Below the pieces are notes generated by a model. The model worked only from the letters and a program-made list of their open reading frames with translations, had not been told where the DNA came from and did not search any database. DNA of 43,927 nucleotides. It comes from Candidatus Cloacimonadota bacterium. Its GTDB lineage: Bacteria; Cloacimonadota; Cloacimonadia; Cloacimonadales; JAMOQM01. The stretch covers positions 1 through 43,927 of the forward strand of contig JAMOQM010000080.1 in assembly GCA_027064005.1 (NCBI GenBank), read 5' to 3'. The position numbers and the translations under genes are program-made. This document shows, one piece after another, positions 17,652-28,600 of the stretch (position 1 is the stretch's first letter; each line of letters opens with the position of its first letter).

Positions 17652-18813
17652 ACTCGGAATAAGAGGCTGGGGAATTTCTCTTTTTATAGCATTATTTATA
17701 ATGGGGGCTTTGTTTTTAAATCACTTTTTCATAAACCAATCTACGAAAATCAATCAATCACTTCATAATATGAAAATTGATGAATCCCTTCATAATCTAA
17801 ATTTTCAGCACAAATCCGATGAAGAAGCCGCTAGAAAATTAATGGAAGATTACCGAAAAACAATTGCTTATATAAACATTATTCAACGAGAAAATAAGAT
17901 ATATTCGGTAGTTTTTATCTTTATTCTTTTCATAATAAGTATTGTTATTTTTTGGGTTATTTTTACAATTATAACAAAACCATTAGAAGAATTGCATTTT
18001 GCCACAATTAAAATAGCGGAAGGTGATTTTTCCATAAAGCTGTCAGAAAACGGGATAATGGAAATCAAAGAATTGAAAATGTCTTTCAATAAAATGTCAA
18101 ACGAATTGGATCAAGCTCAACAAAAACTTATTGTTGCAGAAAAAGAATTGATTTGGAAAGATATGGCAAGAATTTTGGCTCATGAAATAAAAAATCCACT
18201 GACTCCCATTCAGCTTTCATTTCAAAGAATGGAAGAAATTTATTATGATGATCCTACCAAACTGGAAAAGATATTTCCGGAAGTAAGTACAATTATCAAT
18301 CAGGAAATAAGTAATTTAGGGAATTTGGCAAAATCATTTTCTGAATTCGCAAAAATGGCTACACCTAATTTTGAAATATTCGATCCGGCTGAAGAAGTCG
18401 AAAAAATCATTAGTTCATATAAAGAGATAGCCAATATAGAAGTTCAAATTGAGAACAATTTAAAAATATCATTTGATAAACAACATTTTTATCATATTGT
18501 TACAAACATTGTTAAAAATGCGGTAGAAGTTAGTAATTTTGAGAAACTTGTTAAAATTAAATTATATTTTAGTAATCATTTTGTTGTCCTTTCCGTTAAG
18601 GATGAAGGTCCGGGAATTTCATCAGGAGATATGAAAAAAATCTTCGAACCATATTTTACTAAGAAAAAAAGTGGTACCGGTCTTGGATTGGCAATTGTAA
18701 AAAGATTAGTCGATAACAATCATGCAATGATCAGAGTAAAAAGTCGTGTTAATGAAGGCTCTGAATTCATTCTTTTAATAGAGGAATATCATGAAAATTC
18801 TTATAATGGATGA
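17641..18813 (+). CDS. NtrY-like transmembrane sensor histidine kinase
   Basis: 390 residues from the ATG at 17641 (the ORF-track TTG at 17626 is less likely; GAGG lies 9 nt before the ATG). TM1 is at about 11-31, a short periplasmic loop of about 55 residues, TM2 at about 88-112, then HAMP (KPLEELHFATIKIAEGDFS). The phosphoacceptor is H181 in ILAHEIKNPLTPIQLSFQRM, a sequence typical of NtrY. The ATPase domain has NIVKNAVE (N box), DEGPGIS (G1), FEPYFT (F) and GTGLGLAIV (G2), so it looks active. It overlaps the response regulator gene by 23 bases, its obvious partner. The signal is unknown. Confidence 0.9.
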   Translation: MRYRLGIRGWGISLFIALFIMGALFLNHFFINQSTKINQSLHNMKIDESLHNLNFQHKSDEEAARKLMEDYRKTIAYINIIQRENKIYSVVFIFILFIISIVIFWVIFTIITKPLEELHFATIKIAEGDFSIKLSENGIMEIKELKMSFNKMSNELDQAQQKLIVAEKELIWKDMARILAHEIKNPLTPIQLSFQRMEEIYYDDPTKLEKIFPEVSTIINQEISNLGNLAKSFSEFAKMATPNFEIFDPAEEVEKIISSYKEIANIEVQIENNLKISFDKQHFYHIVTNIVKNAVEVSNFEKLVKIKLYFSNHFVVLSVKDEGPGISSGDMKKIFEPYFTKKKSGTGLGLAIVKRLVDNNHAMIRVKSRVNEGSEFILLIEEYHENSYNG

Positions 18814-20146
18814 TGAGAAAAATATTTGTCTCACCCTCAAGCAAATTTTAAGTAACGAAAAATACACAGTTAAAACTTTATCTGCCTTTGCAAAATGGCA
18901 GAAAATCTTTCTAGATTTTCAACCCGATATTGTGATTTTAGATGTCCAATTAGATATCAATCTTTCCGGTTTGGATATCCTTCAAGAAATTAAGAAAATT
19001 GATTCAACTGTTTTGGTTATTATGATTTCCGGACACAGCGGAATCCAGGAAGCGGTTTTAGCAATTAAATATGACGCTTTTGATTTTCTGGAAAAACCTT
19101 TATCGCTCCCAAAAGTAAAAATTACTTTGAAGAATGCAACTCAATATAGAATGGCTATTTTAGAAAGTCAGCTCTATAAACGTTCAAAATTAATGCAATA
19201 TCGAATGATTGGAAATTCTGAATATATGCAAGAACTAAAGAGGACTATTGTTAAAGTAGCAAAATCAAATGCGAAAGTTCTTGTTCGAGGAGAAAGTGGA
19301 ACCGGGAAAGAATTAGTAGCCTATTCAATTCATTCAAATAGCGATAGATGCAACAATCCTTTTATCAAATTTAATTCTGCTGCCATTCCAAATGAATTAG
19401 TCGAAAGCGAATTATTTGGATACGAAGCCGGGGCTTTTACAGGAGCAATAAAAACTAAAAAAGGCAAATTGGAAGAGGCTGACGGAGGTTCTTTATTTTT
19501 GGATGAAATTGGCGATATGAGTTTAGCAGCTCAAGCTAAGATTTTGCGAGTTATTCAAGAAGGTGAATTTGAAAGAGTTGGAAGCAATATTATTAGGAAA
19601 ATCGATGTCAGAATCATCGCTGCTACTCATAAAAATTTAGAAGAAATGATTGAAGAACGAACTTTTAGAGAAGATTTATATTATCGTTTAAACGTTATTC
19701 CAATTAAAATAAAATCTCTTCGAGAACATCCGGAAGATATTCCTGATTTGATTAATCATTTCTCAAAAATGTTTTCTGCTGAAATGAAATCAAAATCAAA
19801 AATATTTGATAAATCAGCAATTGATTTGTTACAAAAATCAAAATTAAAAGGAAATATTAGAGAATTGAGAAATCTAATTGAAAGAGTCTATATTCTTTCC
19901 GAAAACGAAATTATTACTGCCAAAGATTTTTCCGGTTCTACTTCAAATAACAATAAAATCGATGAATTTTGGCTTTCAACAAAATTGTATTCCGAGAAAA
20001 AAATGGAATTTGAAAAAAAATATTTGACCGAACAACTAGCTAAATTTGATTTTAGCGTGAGTGTTACAGCAAAGAATCTTGGACTTCAACAAAGTAATTT
20101 ATCAAGAAAGATTAAAGAACTTAAAATTGAATTACATAAAAAATAA
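18791..20146 (+). CDS. NtrC/NtrX-family sigma-54-dependent response regulator
   Basis: 451 residues. The receiver domain (about 1-120) has the acidic pocket MDDE, phosphoacceptor D51 in VILDVQL and the conserved lysine in FLEKPL. The AAA+ domain has Walker A GESGTGKE, the sigma-54 contact loop GAFTGA (FGYEAGAFTGA), Walker B GGSLFLDEIGD and ATHKNLEEMI. A Fis-type helix-turn-helix closes the protein (TAKNLGLQQSNLSRKIKEL). GAGG is 6 nt before the ATG inside the kinase gene. It should activate RpoN-dependent promoters, but no convincing -24/-12 site was seen upstream of its neighbours. Confidence 0.95.
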   Translation: MKILIMDDEKNICLTLKQILSNEKYTVKTLSAFAKWQKIFLDFQPDIVILDVQLDINLSGLDILQEIKKIDSTVLVIMISGHSGIQEAVLAIKYDAFDFLEKPLSLPKVKITLKNATQYRMAILESQLYKRSKLMQYRMIGNSEYMQELKRTIVKVAKSNAKVLVRGESGTGKELVAYSIHSNSDRCNNPFIKFNSAAIPNELVESELFGYEAGAFTGAIKTKKGKLEEADGGSLFLDEIGDMSLAAQAKILRVIQEGEFERVGSNIIRKIDVRIIAATHKNLEEMIEERTFREDLYYRLNVIPIKIKSLREHPEDIPDLINHFSKMFSAEMKSKSKIFDKSAIDLLQKSKLKGNIRELRNLIERVYILSENEIITAKDFSGSTSNNNKIDEFWLSTKLYSEKKMEFEKKYLTEQLAKFDFSVSVTAKNLGLQQSNLSRKIKELKIELHKK

Positions 20147-20151
20147 ACTAA

Positions 20152-20994
<843 letters not shown>

Positions 20995-21025
20995 AAAAGG
21001 GCATTAAGTTGCCCTTTTAATTTTT
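20995..21025. terminator. Bidirectional intrinsic terminator between convergent genes
   Basis: AAAAGGGCA (20995-21003), loop ttaagt, TGCCCTTTT (21010-21018): a perfect 9-bp stem followed on the plus strand by TTTTAATTTTT. On the minus strand the mirror arm also ends in a T run. It serves kce on one side and the operon ending at 21017 on the other, and its right arm overlaps the stop codon of that gene. Confidence 0.88.
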
Positions 21026-21796
21026 AATTATTTTCCAATTTGAATGTAATTTTTTATTTTTAAAATTCAAATGTAGTTGTCCAATTCCTTTTGTATATCT
21101 TACATTTTTGAAATATATTCTTTTTCTGAAAACAAAATCCCGATAGATTTTACTATCAAAATTTATAATGTACCGAATCCTCTTATCATTAGGAAAAATT
21201 CTTTTACAAACAAATTTTGGATAGGAAGTTAAAATTACAATTAAGTCGGATTTTTCAGAAATTTCAGAGAATATTTTTTTTAAAATTTTCTTTTGTGAAT
21301 AGTCAAAAGAAATTGTTGAATCAAGATTTGCCGTTGTAGTAAAATCCGGTGAGTAAAGGCTAATCAAATCCACTTGAAATGAATCGGCTTTTATAGTAAT
21401 AATCCTATTTGGATAATTTGTTTTTGTTGTATCCTTAAGATTAGAAGCAAATAATTTTTTGGATGGAAATGATGAACTATAGTGAAAATCAGTAGGAGTT
21501 ATATAATCTACAAAATCCAGATTTTCTAATTTCTCTACAAATATTGAATCATTATTTAAAGAATCAGGCAGAGATTTTAAAAACTTGCCGACAATAAAAG
21601 TATAATTCGTCGATCCAAGTGTATCTTTAAAAGTTTCGGAAAATAACGAATCTAAATCATTACAAGCCGAATCATCTATACCTGAATTGTAAGCAAAACC
21701 CGGATCAATAATAAAGTTTAAGTTAATATTATTTTCTGCTGCTATAAAAAACACCTGAGAAATTAATATTATTAGGAGAATTATCTTTTTATTCAT
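21017..21796 (-). CDS. Exported protein, possibly a degenerate 5'-nucleotidase-like metallophosphatase
   Basis: 259 residues with a Sec signal peptide (KKIILLIILISQVFFIAA). I do not recognise it with confidence. Segment order resembles the metallophosphatase domain of UshA-like 5'-nucleotidases: NYTFIVGKFL where these have LLLDAGDFL, a middle VDYITPTDFHY, QVDLISLYSPDF like the kIGiiGl strand, SDLIVILTSYPK where LSH is expected, YIINFDSK where GGHxH is expected, and TKGIGQLHLNF near the end. Each metal-ligand motif is missing, so if related it is a pseudo-enzyme. It overlaps the upstream permease gene by 8 bases. Last gene of the minus-strand operon. Confidence 0.45.
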   Translation of the reverse strand: MNKKIILLIILISQVFFIAAENNINLNFIIDPGFAYNSGIDDSACNDLDSLFSETFKDTLGSTNYTFIVGKFLKSLPDSLNNDSIFVEKLENLDFVDYITPTDFHYSSSFPSKKLFASNLKDTTKTNYPNRIITIKADSFQVDLISLYSPDFTTTANLDSTISFDYSQKKILKKIFSEISEKSDLIVILTSYPKFVCKRIFPNDKRIRYIINFDSKIYRDFVFRKRIYFKNVRYTKGIGQLHLNFKNKKLHSNWKIIKN

Positions 21797-23048
21797 AATA
21801 ATAAATTGCTTCTATTGGATTGATCTTTGCCGCTTTATAAGCTGGATAAATACCTGAAACCAATCCGATGAAAAACGAAAAACCTAAACCTAATAAAATA
21901 CCTTTAATTGAAATAGCAAACTCGAATTTAGCAACCATTGATGCAATGGAAAGTAAGCATTGAGAAAACAAAATTCCAATAAAAGCTGCTATCAATGCTA
22001 AAACAATAGATTCATTTACAAAATAAAAAAATATTTCCAGATCGGTAGAACCTACAGTTTTGCGGATTCCAATTTCACTCATTCTCTCTGATATTGAAAT
22101 AAGCAAGGTACTAAAAAGTCCAATACCCCCGACAAGAAGTGAAATTGAAGCTATTGAAAGTAAGGTGATATTCCATTTTTTCATAACATCATTCAATTGA
22201 TTTGTGATTTTTACCATTTCCGAACCGACATCACTAATTGAAGTATCATGAGCCATATTATGACTCATCAAAAAGAATTGCTTAACTTTGATTAACATTG
22301 GTCTAAATGATTCATTATCTTTGGATTGAATGTAAATAAAATCTATGGAAGCATTATTTCTTATGTATTTAAAACCGGTTTTTAAAGGAATATAAACTGC
22401 CTTTAGATCGTTCCTTCGTTCCCAGGAATTGAAGTTGAATCCGTTATTGGAAGCTAAAACATCATCTTTTAGGATTCCTATAATTTTATAACTGTTTTTT
22501 CCTAAAGTAACAAATTTCCCGAGTACATCAGGGTTTTTAAAATATTTTCTTACAAAGCTTTTACCGATAATACAAACTTTGGCTGCACTTTTCATTTCAA
22601 AATTATTAAAATATCTTCCTTGTCCAATTGGATATGTTTTGGCGGTAAAATAATCATTTGTCGTGCAAGTCAATCTTATCCATTGTTTAAGATTTCCCGA
22701 ATGTAATCTTTGCCAAGTTTGGATTATTCCGTAGGAATTTAAGTGCTCAACTGATTTTTGCAATGCTATAAAATCATTATATGTTATTGGATGCTGTTTT
22801 CTTTTCATCGAGAAATGTCTTCGTCTTTTCCCCGAATATTCGGAACCTCCCCCGGAGATAATAATGCTATTGTTATAACCTAAATTTTTAAATTGTTTGT
22901 TAACAAAAGCCTGCAAACCCGAGACTGAGGAAAACATGGTTATTACGGAAACAACACCGATCAAAATTCCCAATAAAGTTAAAAATGATCTAAATTTATG
23001 AGAAAATATAGAGACTAAACTGCTTTTTAGATTCTCAAGATAATTCAT
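21789..23048 (-). CDS. MacB/FtsX-type ABC transporter permease
   Basis: 419 residues with the MacB_PCD plus FtsX layout: TM1 at about 21-43 (FLTLLGILIGVVSVITMF), a large periplasmic domain (45-285), then three helices at about 295-320, 345-370 and 380-405. The ending GIYPAYKAAKINPIEAIYYY is typical, as is SERMSEIGIRKTVGS in the cytoplasmic loop. Such permeases work with a LolD/MacB-type ATPase in lipoprotein or peptide export or mechanotransmission, but no ATPase gene adjoins. AAGGAA precedes the ATG, which shares TAATG with topA. Confidence 0.9.
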   Translation of the reverse strand: MNYLENLKSSLVSIFSHKFRSFLTLLGILIGVVSVITMFSSVSGLQAFVNKQFKNLGYNNSIIISGGGSEYSGKRRRHFSMKRKQHPITYNDFIALQKSVEHLNSYGIIQTWQRLHSGNLKQWIRLTCTTNDYFTAKTYPIGQGRYFNNFEMKSAAKVCIIGKSFVRKYFKNPDVLGKFVTLGKNSYKIIGILKDDVLASNNGFNFNSWERRNDLKAVYIPLKTGFKYIRNNASIDFIYIQSKDNESFRPMLIKVKQFFLMSHNMAHDTSISDVGSEMVKITNQLNDVMKKWNITLLSIASISLLVGGIGLFSTLLISISERMSEIGIRKTVGSTDLEIFFYFVNESIVLALIAAFIGILFSQCLLSIASMVAKFEFAISIKGILLGLGFSFFIGLVSGIYPAYKAAKINPIEAIYYYE

Positions 23049-25264
23049 TAAAAGTATTCCTTACCGCATTTTGGACATTTGAAAAACTTACCCTTGTCTT
23101 TGGAAAAATGTTCTTCAAGATATTCGGAATCACACTCAGTGCATTTCATTATCACCGGTTTAAAATTTGAGATAAATTTACACTCAGGATAATTTGAACA
23201 TCCAAAAAAGGTTTTTCCTCTTTTATTTCTTTTTTCGACTAATTCTCCTTTACCGCATTTAGGACATTTTATTCCGGTAGTAAAAGGTTTGGTAAATTTA
23301 CATTTTGGATAATTACTGCAGGCAATAAATTTTCCGTAACGGCCGGTTTTGACGATTAACGGACTTCCGCATTTAGGACATTTTTCATCCAATGTTTCAG
23401 GTTCTTCGATAATAATTTTTCCGTTCTCATCCTTTTTAAAATTTTTAATATTTTTACATTCAGGATAATTGCTACAAGCTAAGAATTTCCCGTTTCGTCC
23501 CCACTTTATAACCATTTTAGAACCACATTTTTCGCAAACAAGGTCGGTTTCTTCAACAAGTTTTTCTTTGGAAGATTTAATATCAACTTTGTTTAGTAAT
23601 TCCATAATTTTATCAAAGTAAATTTTTAAAACATTATGCCATTCCAATTCACCATAACCAATTTTATCAAGATTATCTTCCATTTCAGCTGTAAAATTAA
23701 CGTTAAAAAATGAAGAAAAATTTCCAACTAAGAAAGTATTTACTGTTTTTCCTAAATCTGTTGGAAAGAAATATTTGTTTTCAATCCTAACATAATCTCT
23801 TTCACGTATTGTATTTGTGATTGAGGCATAGGTTGAAGGTCTGCCGATACCTAAGGATTCCATTTCTTTAATCAAAGATGCTTCTGAAAACCTTGCCGGT
23901 GGTTTGGTAAAATGTTGTTTCCCTTCAATATTTTTCGATTGAAGAAGGTCTTTCTCGGAATATCTGCTGTCCAAAAGGGCTTTTTCTGAAATCTGAACAT
24001 GCGGGTAAGCGTTTAAAAATCCTTTATTAAGAATTCTGCTAGCCGATGATTTAAAGCTATAAATTCCTGCCGAAGTGAGAATGTTGTTTGTTTCTATGGT
24101 AGCCGGAATCATTTGAGTCGCTATAAATCTTTGCCAAATTAGGGCATATAATTTTTTTTGAGGTTCATCAAGATATTGAGCTATTGCTTCAGGAGTTCTA
24201 AAAGCATCAGTTGGACGAATTGCTTCGTGGGCATCTTGAGATTTATTTTTGTTTTTAAAAATGCGGACAGATTTATTTAAAAAATCTTTTCCATATCGCT
24301 CGGAGATTAATTTTCTTGAAACCTCATGTGCTTCATCAGATAAACGTAGGGAATCTGTTCTCATATAAGAAATTAACCCAACTGTTTCACCGCCAATATT
24401 TATTCCTTCATATAATCTTTGGGCAATTTGCATTGTAAACTTTGGAGAGAAATTTAAAAGTTTAGATGCGTCTTGCTGAAGTGTACTTGTAATATATGGC
24501 GGATAAGGTTGGATTTTTCGAGATTTTTTTTCTATCTTATCAATATGAAATTCTAATCTTTTTAATTCTTCAATAATTTTATCGGATTCTTCTTTCGTAC
24601 CTATTTTTGCTTTTTTATTATCTATTTTTGTGAGGTCAGCAACTAATGGCGTATAATCATCTTTAAAGATTGTTGCATTAATTGACCAATATTCTTCCGG
24701 TGTGAAAGCTTCAATCTTCTCTTCACGCTCGCAGATTAACCTCAAGGCAACTGATTGAACACGACCGGCACTTAGATTTTTAGCAATAACTTTCCATAAT
24801 AAAGGACTAACTTTGTAACCAACAATTCTATCTAAAATACGTCTTGCTTGTTGCGAATTGAAAATATTTTCATCAACAACAGTTGGATGTTTTATTGAGT
24901 CGCGAATTGCTTTTTTCGTAATTTCATTAAAAACGATTCGTTTAACCGGTTTGCCTTTTATTTCTTTTTTTAAAGCCTCTTTGAGATGCCAAGCAATTGC
25001 TTCTCCTTCGCGATCGCGGTCTGACGCTAATAATATTTCGGAAGCTTCTTTTGCCGAAGCTTTTAATTCTTTAATTAAAGCACTTTTTTTGCGGTCCAAA
25101 ACATAGTGAGGCTTAAAATTATTTTCAACATCAATTCCTAATTCTTTCTTTGGAAGATCTCGAATATGTCCCATTGAAGCTTTAACAGTATAACCTGTTC
25201 CTAAAAATTTAACGATTGTTTTTGCTTTTGCAGGTGATTCTACGATAATTAATTTTTTTCCCAT
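23048..25264 (-). CDS. topA: DNA topoisomerase I (TopA)
   Basis: Type IA topoisomerase that relaxes negative supercoils. The start is taken as MGKKLIIVESPAKAKT at 25264, preceded by GAGG; the ORF-track start at 25315 adds 17 residues that overlap the upstream gene and match nothing in the family. The 738-residue protein has the Toprim glutamate E9, SDRDREGEAIAWHL, and the nucleophile Y300 in GLISYMRTDS. The C-terminus carries three zinc ribbons of the CSNYPECK/CSNYPKCK type and a fourth four-cysteine unit (CTECDSEY, then CPKCGKEYF). It lies next to a smg-like gene, as in gammaproteobacteria. Confidence 0.97.
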   Translation of the reverse strand: MGKKLIIVESPAKAKTIVKFLGTGYTVKASMGHIRDLPKKELGIDVENNFKPHYVLDRKKSALIKELKASAKEASEILLASDRDREGEAIAWHLKEALKKEIKGKPVKRIVFNEITKKAIRDSIKHPTVVDENIFNSQQARRILDRIVGYKVSPLLWKVIAKNLSAGRVQSVALRLICEREEKIEAFTPEEYWSINATIFKDDYTPLVADLTKIDNKKAKIGTKEESDKIIEELKRLEFHIDKIEKKSRKIQPYPPYITSTLQQDASKLLNFSPKFTMQIAQRLYEGINIGGETVGLISYMRTDSLRLSDEAHEVSRKLISERYGKDFLNKSVRIFKNKNKSQDAHEAIRPTDAFRTPEAIAQYLDEPQKKLYALIWQRFIATQMIPATIETNNILTSAGIYSFKSSASRILNKGFLNAYPHVQISEKALLDSRYSEKDLLQSKNIEGKQHFTKPPARFSEASLIKEMESLGIGRPSTYASITNTIRERDYVRIENKYFFPTDLGKTVNTFLVGNFSSFFNVNFTAEMEDNLDKIGYGELEWHNVLKIYFDKIMELLNKVDIKSSKEKLVEETDLVCEKCGSKMVIKWGRNGKFLACSNYPECKNIKNFKKDENGKIIIEEPETLDEKCPKCGSPLIVKTGRYGKFIACSNYPKCKFTKPFTTGIKCPKCGKGELVEKRNKRGKTFFGCSNYPECKFISNFKPVIMKCTECDSEYLEEHFSKDKGKFFKCPKCGKEYF

Positions 25265-25271
25265 AATGTCC

Positions 25272-25670
25272 TCAATTAATCTGTTTAGACTTTTTATCTG
25301 AGCTGTAAACATCAATTTTATCCATATATGATAATACAGCTTTAATTAACTCATCTTTTTCAATCATATCAGGTGCGGTAAATTGATATACTTCTATGAT
25401 AAATTCTAATACATAAGCATTTGTTTTTCGGTTTGAAAGAAGATATATATCTCGTACCAAACTGATAGATGACTCAAAAATATAAGGTGTTATTGAGTCT
25501 GTATAGAGTAATTTGAAAAGGAACCTATATGAATCATTAGTAAAATATTTTGATTCGATATCGCTAAAAGTGCGAATATAAGTTTCGTTTTCTTGAAAGC
25601 TAAAATTAATTTTATTTTCGATTGATTCGAACAAATTAATTACTCTTGAAATTTTCTCTTTAATATCCAT
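25272..25670 (-). CDS. Smg/DUF494-like protein
   Basis: 132 residues, soluble, no signal peptide. The stretch YIRTFSDIESKYFTNDSYRF and the following FESSISLVRDIYLL and LEFIIEVYQF lines up, position by position, with the part of E. coli Smg (DUF494) that I remember as SIRVYTxEE...FLxFL...REMVIxRV. In gammaproteobacteria smg is also adjacent to topA, and here it is 7 nt upstream of topA, its stop overlapping the topA ribosome site. The function of Smg is unknown. Start codon follows the secA stop by 2 nt with AAGGG upstream. Family assignment is a reading of pattern plus position. Confidence 0.6.
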   Translation of the reverse strand: MDIKEKISRVINLFESIENKINFSFQENETYIRTFSDIESKYFTNDSYRFLFKLLYTDSITPYIFESSISLVRDIYLLSNRKTNAYVLEFIIEVYQFTAPDMIEKDELIKAVLSYMDKIDVYSSDKKSKQIN

Positions 25671-25672
25671 GA

Positions 25673-28600
25673 TTAGCCCTTAAGTTTACCACAACAATTT
25701 TTATATTTCTTACCACTTCCGCAAGGACAAGGGTCATTTCTGCCAATTTTTACATCAACTTGTCGAGGTTGTATTTTAGGAGGATTTTCGCTATTATTTT
25801 TATTATTATTTGTTTTACGTTCTTGAATTTCTGCAGGTGAAAACGCAGATAATTCAGAATGGGTAAAAGAGCTATTTTCAAGTAGAGAATGTAATTGTTC
25901 TGTTGTAAGCAGATAAGTTGTAAATACTTTTTTAGAAACATTCTCTTGGATTCGTGAAATTAAGCCGGTAAATAATTCATAACTTTCTTTTTTGTATTCA
26001 ATAAGCGGATCTTTATTTGCATAAGCTCTCAAACCGATTCCATCTTTAAGAAAATCCATTTCACGTAAATGATCTTGCCATTCTTCATCTACAACTGAAA
26101 GAAGGGAACGTCTCTCTAATTCACGCATTTGTTCGGGAGTCATTTCTATTTCACGTTCATCGTAAGCTTTTTGGAGAAATTCATCAAGGCTATCAAAAAT
26201 CATTCCTTTGGTTAAATGGTCGGAATTGAAAATATCATCCGGTAATTTTAAATTAAAATTAGTTAAAATCCAAGTTCGAATGCTTTCTAATTCCCAGTTT
26301 TCTTCATAAGAATTATCTTCAATAATATTATCTACTAAATTTGCTATCGTTTCTCGGATCATATCAATGATTTCACTTTTCAAATCATAACCTTTAAGGA
26401 CTTTTCTACGATATGAATAAATTACTTCCCGTTGTTGATTCATCACCTCATCGTATTTTATTAGTTGCTTACGAATTTCAAAGTTTTGCATTTCAACACG
26501 TTTCTGTGCTTTCCCAACCGAGCTAGTCATCCAGGGATGAACAATTGCTTCATCTTCTTTCATACCAAGTTTTGACATCATTGGAGCAATTTTGTCAGAT
26601 CCGAAAAGTCTCATTAAATCATCTTCCAAAGATAAATAAAAGCGAGATGTACCTGGATCGCCTTGACGTCCGCTACGACCTCTAAGTTGTCTGTCAATTC
26701 GGCGACTTTCATGTCGTTCAGTTCCGATAACATGTAAACCGTTCAATGGACCGCCATAAGGCATTTCATCATTTGGTTTCCAATTTTTATTCAAATATTC
26801 TTCTTTAGGACGATCAACTACGCCTTCTCCAAGTTTAATATCAGTACCACGACCGGCCATATTTGTAGCGATAGTTACGGCTCCGGGTTGTCCTGCACCA
26901 GCAATTATTTCTGCTTCATATTCATTAAATTTAGCATTTAAAACATTATGCTTGATTTTTCTAATTTTTAAAAGTCTGCTTAAAGTTTCAGATACATCGA
27001 CGGTAACTGTTCCGACTAAAACAGGTTGATTTTGGGCATGCCAATATTCTATTTCTTTAATAATTGCGTTGTATTTATCTTTTTTAGAAATATAAATCAC
27101 ATCTTCATGATCTACTCGAGAAATTGGTTTATTTGTCGGAATTATATTAACAGGAAGTTTATATATTTCCATAAATTCAGATTCTTCAGTTGCTGCTGTA
27201 CCTGTCATTCCGGCTAATTTATCATACATTCTAAAATAATTTTGAAGAGTGATTGTCGCTAAAGTTTGAGATGCTTCTTCAATTTTCACACCTTCTTTTG
27301 CTTCTAAAGCTTGATGAAGTCCATCGCTAAAACGACGTCCCGGCATTAATCGACCGGTAAATTCATCAACAATCTGGACTTTATTATCTTGGACAACGTA
27401 TTCCATATCTTTATTAAATAGCGTATAAGCTTTTAATAATTGTTGAATATTATGAAGTTTTTCACTTTTAACTAAATAATCATTTGTTAGGGTTTCTTTT
27501 TGTTTTGTTTTTTCTGCTTTACTCAAGTTAGGATTGTTTTCAATTGCAATAAGATGGTCATTAAATTCTTCCATTGTGAACAGATCTTTTTCTTGAGCTT
27601 CAATGATTTTTTGTCCTTTTTCCATTAAATCTGCACTGTTGGCTTTTTCATCAACGACAAAAAATAATTTTTCATCAACTTCATGAAGTTTTTTATCTCT
27701 GATATATTCACCTTCGACATCATTAACTAATTTTTTTGTATCACCGTCTTTCATTAATTTTAAGAAAGTTTTATTTTTTGGACCACCACGTTTTATAATG
27801 ATTAATTTCTCACCGATTTCATCCCAATTGGGTTCATCTTTTTTCATTTCCGCTTTAACTTCTGAGACAAGTCGATTAATAAAGACGTTTTGAGAAGCTA
27901 CAATTTTAGAAATAAGTGGTTTAAGCTCGGGAAAATAATTTTTACTCTCGGCAACAGGACCACTGATAATTAAAGGAGTTCTCGCTTCATCAATTAATAC
28001 AGAGTCAACTTCATCCACAATAGCGTAAAAATGGGAGCGTTGGTAAAGATAATCGGAATCAATAGCCATATTATCTCGAAGGTAATCAAAGCCGAATTCG
28101 CTGTTAGTTCCGTAGGTGATATCACAAGCATAGGCAGCCTTTCTTTCTTCATGAGGCATGTTATTATAAATAACCGAAACTGTAATATTGTGAAAGTCAA
28201 AGATTGGTCTCATCCATTCGGAGTCACGTTGTGCAAGATAATCATTAACGGTAATGAGATGTACACCTTTCCCGGTTAAAGCGTTTAGAAATAGGGGGAG
28301 AGTTGCTACTAATGTTTTTCCTTCCCCGGTTGCCATTTCGGCAATTGCTCCATTATGAAGAGAAATAGCTCCGATAAGTTGGACATCATAAGGTACCATA
28401 TCCCAGGTTTCTTCGCTTCCGCGAACCAAATATTTATAACCTAAAAGTCTTCGACAAGTATCTTTTACAATAGCGAAAACTTCAAACATATTATCTTTTA
28501 ATACTTTTTCAGTAACTTTTTTTAGATTGTCTTTTTTCCTGTCTAACTCATTGCTCAAGTTGTCGCGTTTATTGTCATCTGTTTCTTTTAAATATTCGTC

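Noticed and set aside
25265-25315. 17-residue N-terminal extension of topA in the ORF track
   Set aside because: Residues do not belong to the TopA family, overlap the smg-like gene, and a GAGG site fits the ATG at 25264.
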